Below are positions 1-11,036 of a stretch of 64,000 nt of DNA, in pieces (the first letter of the stretch is position 1; the number at the start of each line of letters is the position of its first letter). This DNA is from Ligustrum vulgare (taxonomy: Eukaryota; Streptophyta; Magnoliopsida; Lamiales; Oleaceae). The notes beneath the pieces were generated by a model. The model did not search any database and was not told the DNA's origin. It saw only the letters and a list, made by a program, of their open reading frames with translations. Where the stretch lies: contig OY743183.1 of NCBI GenBank assembly GCA_963555705.1, forward strand, positions 30,601,932 to 30,665,931, given 5' to 3'. Position numbers and translations under genes: made by a program.

Positions 1-1090
1 CTCTTCAATTCCAAAATATCCACACCAATTTTGAAACCATTTTGGAAAAGTATTTTTACATGATTGAAGGAACAGGATAAACCAGGAATGCATAAGATGT
101 CTATGGAAGAAAATATTAAACAAAGCATATTCGTAATCCAAGCATATGAAATTAGAAGAGAAATCACCGTTTGAAAGATTCATCGTTTTCTCGAGCTAAT
201 GGTATTGTCCCGAGTTTTCAAATGACAACAAAAAGGAAAATTGACATTTTGGAAAAATCAATTTGTTGAGGATAATGTTTATTTTGAGTAGGTTACAGTT
301 AAATTGGAATAAAACGTTTTCTTGGGCACATAAAATGGTCTTTCCCTCGTTCGTAAAGTTTTTGAATCCTTGAAAAGAGAGACAAGGTTAAATATTCTCT
401 TCAATTCCAAAATATTCACACCAATTTTGAAACCATTTTGGAAAAGTATTTTTACATGATTGAAGGAACAGGATAAACCAGGAATGCATAAGATGTCTGT
501 GGAAGAAAATATTAAACAAAGCATATTCGTAATCCGAGCATAAGAAATTAGAAGAGAAATCACCGTTTGAAAGATTCATCGTTTTCTCGAGCTAAGGGTA
601 TTGTCCCGAGTTTTCAAATGACAACAAAAAGGAAAATTGACATTTTTGAAAAATCAATTTCTTGAGGATAATGTTTATTTTGAGCAGGTTACAGTTAAAT
701 TGGAATAAAACGTTTTCTTGGGCACATAAAATGGTCTTTCCCTCGTTCGTAAAGTTTTTGAATCCTTGAAAAGAGAGACAAGGTTAAATATTCTCTTCAA
801 TTCCAAAATATTCACGCCAATTTTGAAACCATTTTGGAAAAGTATTTTTACATGATTGAAGGAACAGGATAAACCAGGAATGCATAAGATGTCTATGGAA
901 GAAAATATTAAACAAAGCATATTCGTAATCCAAGCATATGAAATTAGAAGAGAAATCACCGTTTGAAAGATTTATCGTTTTCTCGAGCTAAGGGTATTGT
1001 CCCGAGTTTTCAAATGACAACAAAAAGGAAAATTGACATTTTTGAAAAATCAATTTGTTGAGGATAATGTTTATTTTGAGTAGGTTATAG
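1..1090. repeat. Truncated 396-bp M1 units, copy 1
   Basis: Two junctions, near 300 and 696, join 'aggttacagtta' directly to 'aattggaataaaacg'. About 263 bp of the M1 head is skipped, giving a 396-bp short unit. The two junctions are exactly 396 bp apart, so the short unit itself has been tandemly duplicated. Near 1088 the normal continuation into an M2 head resumes. A very similar block lies near 6950-8040. Confidence 0.9.
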
Positions 1091-1214
1091 TTATCTTTTG
1101 ATTTCACTCCCTTGGTTCCTTTACTACTTTCACTCTGAATTTCTATCTCTCTCTTAAGAAATGCCAAATTATCTCCATATTTCTACTCAGTAATACGAAA
1201 AGTTTCATTTGGAC

Positions 1215-3858
1215 CTAAAACAGAAATCTCCTTTTGGAAAAAGCTAACTTTAATTTTTGAGCTCCTAACAATCTTTTTAGGATTGGGAGAGTCACCAAGA
1301 TTTTGAACAACAAAAAAGTCACAGCAGATGATCCATGAGACTTTAAAAAAGAGGATAAATTAAAATAAAACGTTTTCTTGGGCACATAAAATGGTTTTTC
1401 CCTCGTACGTAAAGTTTTTGAATCCTTGAAGAGAGAGACTAGGTAAAATATTCTCTTCAATTCCAAAATATTCATACCAATTTTGAAACCATTTTGGATA
1501 ATTATTTTAACATGATTGAAGGAACAGTATAAACCAAGAAATAATAAGATGTCTAAAGAAGAAAACATTAAACAAAGCATCTTGGTAATCCAAGTAATTG
1601 AAATGCGAAGAGAAATCTTCCCCCTTCGAAAGGTTCAACTTTTTCTCGAGCTAAGGGTAGTGTCCCCTGTCTTCAAATGACAACAAAAATGCAAAATGAC
1701 ATTTTTAAAAAATCGATATGTTGAGGATATTGTTTATTTTGAGTAGGTTGCAGTTATCTTTTGATTTCGCTCCCTTGGTTTCTTACTACTTTTACCCGGA
1801 ACTTCTCTCTTTCTCTTAAGAAATTCCGGATTCTCTTCATATTTCTTCTTAGTAATATGAAATGTTTCATTTGGACCTAAAGTAGGAATCTCATCTCGAA
1901 AAAGCTAACTTTCATTTTTAAGGTCCTAACAATCTTTTTAGGATTGTGAGAGTCACCAGGATTTTGAACAACAAAAAATTCACAGCACCTCGATCCATGA
2001 GAATTTAAAAAAGAGGATAAATTGGAATAAAACGTTTTCTTGGGCACATAAAATGGTCTTTCCCTCGTTCGTAAAGTTTTTGAATCCTTGAAAAGAGAGA
2101 CAAGGTTAAATATTCTCTTCAATTCCAAAATATCCACACCAATTTTGAAACCATTTTGGAAAAGTATTTTTACATGATTGAAGGAACAGGATAAACCAGG
2201 AATGCATAAGATGTCTGTGGAAGAAAATATTAAACACAGCATATTCGTAATCCGAGCATACGAAATTAGAAGAGAAATCACCGTTTGAAAGATTCATCAT
2301 TTTCTCGAGCTAAGGGTATTGTCCCGAGTTTTCAAATGACAACAAAAAGGAAAATTGACATTTTTGAAAAATCAATTTGTTGAGGATAATGTTTATTTTG
2401 AGTAAGTTACAGTTATCTTTTGATTTCACTCCCTTGGTTCCTTTACTACTTTCACTCTGAATTTCTATCTCTCTCTTAAGAAATGCCAAATTATCTCAAT
2501 ATTTCTACTCAGTAATACGAAAAGTTTCATTTGGACCTAAAACAAAAATCTCCTTTTGGAAAAAGCTAACTTTAATTTTTGAGCTCCTAACAATCTTTTT
2601 AGGATTGGGAGAGTCACCAAGATTTTGAACAACAAAAAAGTCACAGCAGATGATCCATGAGACTTTAAAAAAGAGGATAAATTGGAATAAAACGTTTTCT
2701 TGGGCACATAAAATGGTTTTTCCCTCGTACGTAAAGTTTTTGAATCCTTGAAGAGAGAGACTAGGTAAAATATTCTCTTCAATTCCAAAATATTCATACC
2801 AATTTTGAAACCATTTTGGAAAATTATTTTAACATGATTGAAGGAACAGGATAAACCAAGAAATAATAAGATGTCTAAAGAAGAAAACATTAAACAAAGC
2901 ATCTTGGTAATCCAAGTAATTGAAATGCGAAGAGAAATCTTCCCCCTTTGAAAGGTTTAACTTTTTCTCGAGCTAAAGGTAGTGTCCCCTGTCTTCAAAT
3001 GACAACAAAAATGCAAAATGACATTTTTAAAAAATGGATATGTTGAGGATATTGTTTATTTTGAGTAGGTTGCAGTTATCTTTTGATTTCGCTCCCTTGG
3101 TTTCTTACTACTTTTACCCGGAACTTCTCTCTTTCTCTTAAGAAATTCCGGATTCTCTTCATATTTCTTCTTAGTAATATGAAATGTTTCATTTGGACCT
3201 AAAGTAGGAATCTCATCTCGAAAAAGCTAACTTTCATTTTTAAGGTCCTAACAATCTTTTTAGGATTGTGAGAGTCACCAGGATTTTGAACAACAAAAAA
3301 GTCACAGCACCTCGATCCATGAGACTTTAAAAAAGTGGATAAATTGGAATAAAACGTTTTCTTGGGCACATAAAATGGTTTTTCCCTCGTTCGTAAAGTT
3401 TTTGAATCCTTGAAAAGAGAGACAAGGTTAAATATTCTCTTCAATTCCAAAATATCCACACCAATTTTGAAACCATTTTGGAAAAGTATTTTTACATGAT
3501 TGAAGGAACAGGATAAACCAGGAATGCATAAGATGTCTATGGAAGAAAATATTAAACAAAGCATATTCGTAATCCAAGCATATGAAATTAGAAGAGAAAT
3601 CACCGTTTGAAAGATTTATCGTTTTCTCGAGCTAAGGGTATTGTCCCGAGTTTTCAAATGACAACAAAAAGGAAAATTGACATTTTTGAAAAATCAATTT
3701 GTTGAGGATAATGTTTATTTTGAGTAGGTTATAGTTATCTTTTGATTTCACTCCCTTGGTTCCTTTACTACTTTCCCTCTGAATTTCTATCTCTCTCTTA
3801 AGAAATGCCAAATTATCTCCATATTTCTACTCAGTAATACGAAAAGTTTCATTTGGAC
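1215..3858. repeat. 2644-bp four-monomer block, copy 1
   Basis: This holds two dimers with private variants that recur 2644 bp downstream: 'aaattaaaataaaacg' near 1360, 'cacagcatattcg' near 2236, 'ctcaatatttc' near 2494 and 'aaatggatatg' near 3032. The block boundaries are arbitrary in phase because the units are head-to-tail. Confidence 0.85.
1745..3066. repeat. Representative M1+M2 dimer, 1322 bp
   Basis: M1 occupies 1745-2403 (659 bp) and M2 occupies 2404-3066 (663 bp); both start at a shared 'aggttrcagttatc'-like motif. The two monomers are clearly homologous along their whole length. They differ by scattered substitutions and small indels, including a 1-nt indel at 'cacctcgatcc' versus 'cagatgatcc'. 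This dimer is the basic higher-order unit across the window. Confidence 0.93.
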
Positions 3859-6502
3859 CTAAAACAGAAATCTCCTTTTGGAAAAAGCTAACTTTAATTT
3901 TTGAGCTCCTAACAATCTTTTTAGGATTGGGAGAGTCACCAAGATTTTGAACAACAAAAAAGTCACAGCAGATGATCCATGAGACTTTAAAAAAGAGGAT
4001 AAATTAAAATAAAACGTTTTCTTGGGCACATAAAATGGTTTTTCCCTCGTACGTAAAGTTTTTGAATCCTTGAAGAGAGAGACTAGGTAAAATATTCTCT
4101 TCAATTCCAAAATATTCATACCAATTTTGAAACCATTTTGGAAAATTATTTTAACATGATTGAAGGAACAGTATAAACCAAGAAATAATAAGATGTCTAA
4201 AGAAGAAAACATTAAACAAAGCATCTTGGTAATCCAAGTAATTGAAATGCGAAGAGAAATCTTCCCCCTTCGAAAGGTTCAACTTTTTCTCGAGCTAAGG
4301 GTAGTGTCCCCTGTCTTCAAATGACAACAAAAATGCAAAATGACATTTTTAAAAAATCGATATGTTGAGGATATTGTTTATTTTGAGTAGGTTGCAGTTA
4401 TCTTTTGATTTCGCTCCCTTGGTTTCTTACTACTTTTACCCGGAACTTCTCTCTTTCTCTTAAGAAATTCCAGATTCTCTTCATATTTCTTCTTAGTAAT
4501 ATGAAATGTTTCATTTGGACCTAAAGTAGGAATCTCATCTCGAAAAAGCTAACTTTCATTTTTAAGGTCCTAACAATCTTTTTAGGATTGTGAGAGTCAC
4601 CAGGATTTTGAACAACAAAAAATTCACAGCACCTCGATCCATGAGAATTTAAAAAAGAGGATAAATTGGAATAAAACGTTTTCTTGGGCACATAAAATGG
4701 TCTTTCCCTCGTTCGTAAAGTTTTTGAATCCTTGAAAAGAGAGACAAGGTTAAATATTCTCTTCAATTCCAAAATATCCACACCAATTTTGAAACCATTT
4801 TGGAAAAGTATTTTTACATGATTGAAGGAACAGGATAAACCAGGAATGCATAAGATGTCTGTGGAAGAAAATATTAAACACAGCATATTCGTAATCCGAG
4901 CATACGAAATTAGAAGAGAAATCACCGTTTGAAAGATTCATCATTTTCTCGAGCTAAGGGTATTGTCCCGAGTTTTCAAATGACAACAAAAAGGAAAATT
5001 GACATTTTTGAAAAATCAATTTGTTGAGGATAATGTTTATTTTGAGTAAGTTACAGTTATCTTTTGATTTCACTCCCTTGGTTCCTTTACTACTTTCACT
5101 CTGAATTTCTATCTCTCTCTTAAGAAATGCCAAATTATCTCAATATTTCTACTCAGTAATACGAAAAGTTTCATTTGGACCTAAAACAAAAATCTCCTTT
5201 TGGAAAAAGCTAACTTTAATTTTTGAGCTCCTAACAATCTTTTTAGGATTGGGAGAGTCACCAAGATTTTGAACAACAAAAAAGTCACAGCAGATGATCC
5301 ATGAGACTTTAAAAAAGAGGATAAATTGGAATAAAACGTTTTCTTGGGCACATAAAATGGTTTTTCCCTCGTACGTAAAGTTTTTGAATCCTTGAAGAGA
5401 GAGACTAGGTAAAATATTCTCTTCAATTCCAAAATATTCATACCAATTTTGAAACCATTTTGGAAAATTATTTTAACATGATTGAAGGAACAGGATAAAC
5501 CAAGAAATAATAAGATGTCTAAAGAAGAAAACATTAAACAAAGCATCTTGGTAATCCAAGTAATTGAAATGCGAAGAGAAATCTTCCCCCTTTGAAAGGT
5601 TTAACTTTTTCTCGAGCTAAAGGTAGTGTCCCCTGTCTTCAAATGACAACAAAAATGCAAAATGACATTTTTAAAAAATGGATATGTTGAGGATATTGTT
5701 TATTTTGAGTAGGTTGCAGTTATCTTTTGATTTCGCTCCCTTGGTTTCTTACTACTTTTACCCGGAACTTCTCTCTTTCTCTTAAGAAATTCCGGATTCT
5801 CTTCATATTTCTTCTTAGTAATATGAAATGTTTCATTTGGACCTAAAGTAGGAATCTCATCTCGAAAAAGCTAACTTTCATTTTTAAGGTCCTAACAATC
5901 TTTTTAGGATTGTGAGAGTCACCAGGATTTTGAACAACAAAAAAGTCACAGCACCTCGATCCATGAGACTTTAAAAAAGTGGATAAATTGGAATAAAACG
6001 TTTTCTTGGGCACATAAAATGGTTTTTCCCTCGTTCGTAAAGTTTTTGAATCCTTGAAAAGAGAGACAAGGTTAAATATTCTCTTCAATTCCAAAATATC
6101 CACACCAATTTTGAAACCATTTTGGAAAATTATTTTAACATGATTGAAGGAACTGGATAAACCAAGAAATAATAAGATGTCTAAAGAAGAAAACATTAAA
6201 CAAAGCATCTTGGTAATCCAAGTAATTGAAATGCGAAGAGAAATCTTCCCCCTTCGAAAGGTTCAACTTTTTCTCGAGCTAAGGGTAGTGTCCCCTGTCT
6301 TCAAATGACAACAAAAATGCAAAATGACATTTTTAAAAAATCGATATGTTGAGGATATTGTTTATTTTGAGTAGTTGCAGTTATCTTTTGATTTCGCTCC
6401 CTTGGTTTCTTACTACTTTTACCCGGAACTTCTCTCTTTCTCTTAAGAAATTCCGGATTCTCTTCATATTTCGAAAGGTTCAACTTTTTCTCGAGCTAAG
6501 GG
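3859..6502. repeat. 2644-bp four-monomer block, copy 2
   Basis: This repeats the private variants of the preceding block at an offset of 2644 bp (near 4004, 4880, 5138 and 5676). Towards its end an M1-to-M2 chimeric monomer appears (about 5706-6371), followed by a 218-bp-class partial duplication. The second copy is therefore disrupted at its distal end. Confidence 0.82.
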
Positions 6503-6689
6503 TAGTGTCCCCTGTCTTCAAATGACAACAAAAACGCAAAATGACATTTCTAAAAAATCGATATGTTGAGGATATTGTTTATTTTGAGTAGGTTGCAGTT
6601 ATCTTTTGATTTCGCTCCCTTGGTTTCTTACTACTTTTACCCGGAACTTCTCTCTTTCTCTTAAGAAATTCCGGATTCTCTTCATATTT
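6472..6689. repeat. 218-bp partial duplication, copy 1
   Basis: The M1 segment from 'cgaaaggttcaac' to 'cttcatattt' is repeated immediately after itself. The junction is 'catatttcgaaagg' near 6469-6478. The preceding copy is 217 bp because a G is missing in 'gagtagttgcag'. Confidence 0.9.
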
Positions 6690-6949
6690 CTTCTTAGTAA
6701 TATGAAATGTTTCATTTTGACCTAAAGTAGGAATCTCATCTCGAAAAAGCTAACTTTCATTTTTAAGGTCCTAACAATCTTTTTAGGATTGTGAGAGTCA
6801 CCAGGATTTTGAACAACAAAAAAGTCACAGCACCTCGATCCATGAGACTTTAAAAAAGAGGATAAATTGGAATAAAACGTTTTCTTGGGCACATAAAATT
6901 GTCTTTCCCTCGTTCGTAAAGTTTTTGAATCCTTGAAAAGAGAGACAAG

Positions 6950-8040
6950 GTTAAATATTCTCTTCAATTCCAAAATATTCACACCAATTTTGAAACCATT
7001 TTGGAAAAGTATTTTTACATGATTGAAGGAACAGGATAAACCAGGAATGCATAAGATGTCTATGGAAGAAAATATTAAACAAAGCATATTCGTAATGCAA
7101 GCATATGAAATTAGAAGAGAAATCACCGTTTGAAAGATTCATCGTTTTCTCGAGCTAAGGGTATTGTCCCGAGTTTTCAAATGACAACAAAAAGGAAAAT
7201 TGACATTTTTGAAAAATCAATTTGTTGAGGATAAGGTTTATTTTGAGTAGGTTACAGTTAAATTGGAATAAAACGTTTTCTTGGGCACATAAAATGGTCT
7301 TTCCCTCGTTCGTAAAGTTTATGAATCCTTGAATAGAGAGACAAGGTTAAATATTCTCTTCAATTTCAAAATATTCACACCAATTTTGAAACCATTTTGG
7401 AAAAGTATTTTTACATGATTGAAGGAACAGGATAAACCAGGAATGCATAAGATGTCTGTGGAAGAAAATATTAAACAAAGCATATTCGTAATCCGAGCAT
7501 ATGAAATTAGAAGAGAAATCACCGTTTGAAAGATTCATCGTTTTCTCGAGCTAAGGGTATTGTCCCGAGTTTTCAAATGACAACAAAAAGGAAAATTGAC
7601 ATTTTTGAAAAATCAATTTGTTGAGGATAATGTTTATTTTGAGCAGGTTACAGTTAAATTGGAATAAAACGTTTTCTTGGGCACATAAAATGGTCTTTCC
7701 CTCGTTCGTAAAGTTTTTGAATCCTTGAAAAGAGAGACAAGGTTAAATATTCTCTTCAATTCCAAAATATTCACACCAATTTTGAAACCATTTTGGAAAA
7801 GTATTTTTACATGATTGAAGGAACAGGATAAACCAGGAATGCATAAGATGTCTATGGAAGAAAATATTAAACAAAGCATATTCGTAATCCAAGCATATGA
7901 AATTAGAAGAGAAATCACCGTTTGAAAGATTCATCGTTTTCTCGAGCTAAGGGTATTGTCCCGAGTTTTCAAATGACAACAAAAAGGAAAATTGACATTT
8001 TTGAAAAATCAATTTGTTGAGGATAATGTTTATTTTGAGT
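6950..8040. repeat. Truncated 396-bp M1 units, copy 2
   Basis: Junctions 'acagtta/aattgg' near 7260 and 7656 are 396 bp apart, exactly as in the block at the window start. The second unit in both blocks carries 'gagcaggttacag' in place of 'gagtaggttacag'. This shows the whole block was copied at an offset of about 6.96 kb rather than arising twice. Confidence 0.9.
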
Positions 8041-8173
8041 AGGTTACAGTTATCTTTTAATTTCACTCCCTTGGTTCCTTTACTACTTTCACTCTGAATT
8101 TCTATCTCTCTCTTAAGAAATGCCAAATTATCTCCATATTTCTACTCAGTAATACGAAAAGTTTCATTTGGAC

Positions 8174-11036
8174 CTAAAATAGAAATATCCTTTTGGAAAA
8201 AGCTAACTTTAATTTTTGAGCTCCTAACAATCTTTTTAGGATTGGGAGAGTCACCAAGATTTTGAACAACAAAAAAGTCACAGCAGATGATCCATGAGAC
8301 TTTAAAAAAGAGGATAAATTGGAATAAAACGTTTTCTGGGGCACATAAAATGGTTTTTCCCTCGTACGTAAAGTTTTTGAATCCTTGAAGAGAGAGACTA
8401 GGTAAAATATTCTCTTCAATTCCAAAATATTCATACCAATTTTGAAACCATTTTGGAAAATTATTTTAACATGATTGAAGGAACAGGATAAACCAAGAAA
8501 TAATAAGATGTCTAAAGAAGAAAACATTAAACAAAGCATCTTGGTAATCCAAGTAATTGAAATGCGAAGAGAAATCTTCCCCCTTCGAAAGGTTCAACTT
8601 TTTCTCGAGCTAAGGGTAGTGTCCCCTGTCTTCAAATGACAACAAAAATGCAAAATGACATTTTTAAAAAATCGATATGTTGAGGATATTGTTTATTTTG
8701 AGTAGGTTGCAGTTATCTTTTGATTTCGCTCCCTTGGTTTCTTATTACTTTTACCCGGAACTTCTCTCTTTCTCTTAAGAAATTCCGGATTCTCTTCATA
8801 TTTCTTCTTAGTAATATGAAATGTTTCATTTGGACCTAAAGTAGGAATCTCATCTCGAAAAAGCTAACTTTCATTTTTAAGGTCCTAACAATCTTTTTAG
8901 GATTGTGAGAGTCACCAGGATTTTGAACAACAAAAAAGTCACAGCACCTCGATCCATGAGACTTTAAAAAAGAGGATAAATTGGAATAAAACGTTTTCTT
9001 GGGCACATAAAATGGTTTTTCCCTCGTACGTAAAGTTTTTGAATCCTTGAAGAGAGAGACTAGGTAAAATATTCTCTTCAATTCCAAAATATTCATACCA
9101 ATTTTGAAACCATTTTGGAAAATTATTTTAACATGATTGAAGGAACAGGATAAACCAAGAAATAATAAGATGTCTAAAGAAGAAAACATTAAACAAAGCA
9201 TCTTGGTAATCCAAGTAATTGAAATGCGAAGAGAAATCTTCCCCCTTCGAAAGGTTCAACTTTTTCTCGAGCTAAGGGTAGTGTCCCCTGTCTTCAAATG
9301 ACAACAAAAATGCAAAATGACATTTTTAAAAAATCGATATGTTGAGGATATTGTTTATTTTGAGTAGGTTGCAGTTATCTTTTGATTTCGCTCCCTTGGT
9401 TTCTTACTACTTTTACCCGGAACTTCTCTCTTTCTCTTAAGAAATTCCGGATTCTCTTCATATTTCGAAAGGTTCAACTTTTTCTCGAGCTAAGGGTAGT
9501 GTCCCCTGTCTTCAAATGACAACAAAAATGCAAAATGACATTTTTAAAAAATCGATATGTTGAGGATATTGTTTATTTTGAGTAGGTTGCAGTTATCTTT
9601 TGATTTCGCTTCCTTGGTTTCTCACTACTTTTACCCCGGAACTTCTCTCTTTCTCTTAAGAAATTCCGGATTCTCTTCATATTTCTTCTTAGTAATATGA
9701 AATGTTTCATTTGGACCTAAAGTAGGAATCTCATCTCGAAAAAGCTAACTTTCATTTTTAAGGTCCTAACAATCTTTTTAGGATTGTGAGAGTCACCAGG
9801 ATTTTGAACAACAAAAAAGTCACAGCACCTCGATCCATGAGACTTTAAAAAAGAGGATAAATTGGAATAAAACGTTTTCTTGGGCACATAAAATTGTCTT
9901 TCCCTCGTTCGTAAAGTTTTTGAATCCTTGAAAAGAGAGACAAGGTTAAATATTCTCTTCAATTCCAAAATATTCACACCAATTTTGAAACCATTTTGGA
10001 AAAGTATTTTTACATGATTGAAGGAACAGGATAAACCAGGAATGCATAAGATGTCTATGGAAGAAAATATTAAACAAAGCATATTCGTAATCCAAGCATA
10101 TGAAATTAGAAGAGAAATCACCGTTTGAAAGATTCATCATTTTCTCGAGCTAAGGGTATTGTCCCGAGTTTTCAAATGACAACAAAAAGGAAAATTGACA
10201 TTTTTGAAAAATCAATTTGTTGAGGATAATGTTTATTTTGAGTAGGTTACAGTTATCTTTTGATTTCACTCCCTTGGTTCCTTTACTACTTTCACTCTGA
10301 ATTTCTATCTCTCTCTTAAGAAATGCCAAATTATCTCCATATTTCTACTCAGTAATATGAAAAGTTTCATTTGGACCTAAAATAGAAATCTCCTTTTGGA
10401 AAAAGCTAACTTTAACTTTTGAGTTCCTAACAATCTTTTTAGGATTGGGAGAGTCACCAAGATTTTGAACAAAAAAAAAGTCACAGCAGATGATCCATGA
10501 GACTTTAAAAAAGAGGATAAATTGGAATAAAACGTTTTCTCGGGCACATAAAATGGTTTTTCCCTCGTACGTAAAGTTTTTGAATCCTTGAAGAGAGAGA
10601 CTAGGTAAAATATTCTCTTCAATTCCAAAATATTCACACCAATTTTGAAACCATTTTGGAAAAGTATTTTTACATGATTGAAGGAACAGGATAAACCAGG
10701 AATGCATAAGATGTCTATGGAAGAAAATATTAAACAAAGCATATTCGTAATCCAAGCATATGAAATTAGAAGAGAAATCACCGTTTGAAAGATTCATCGT
10801 TTTCTCGAGCTAAGGGTATTGTCCCGAGTTTTCAAATGACAACAAAAAGGAAAATTGACATTTTTGAAAAATCAATTTGTTGAGGATAATGTTTATTTTG
10901 AGTAGGTTACAGTTATCTTTTGATTTCACTCCCTTGGTTCCTTTACTACTTTCACTCTGAATTTCTATCTCTCTCTTAAGAAATGCCAAATTATCTCCAT
11001 ATTTCTACTCAGTAATACGAAAAGTTTCATTTGGAC
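8174..11036. repeat. 2863-bp block, copy 1
   Basis: The order is: M2 with 'gttttctggggc', an M1-head/M2-tail chimera, a 218-bp partial duplication, an M1 with 'cgcttccttggtttctcac', and an M2-head/M1-tail chimera (about 10377-10800). The same order begins again at 11037 with matching private variants. The terminal chimera differs from copy 2, where the equivalent monomer is a full M2. Confidence 0.86.
9466..9683. repeat. 218-bp partial duplication, copy 2
   Basis: It has the same junction 'catatttcgaaagg' (near 9463) as at 6469. The segment 9248-9465 is repeated directly. Confidence 0.9.
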
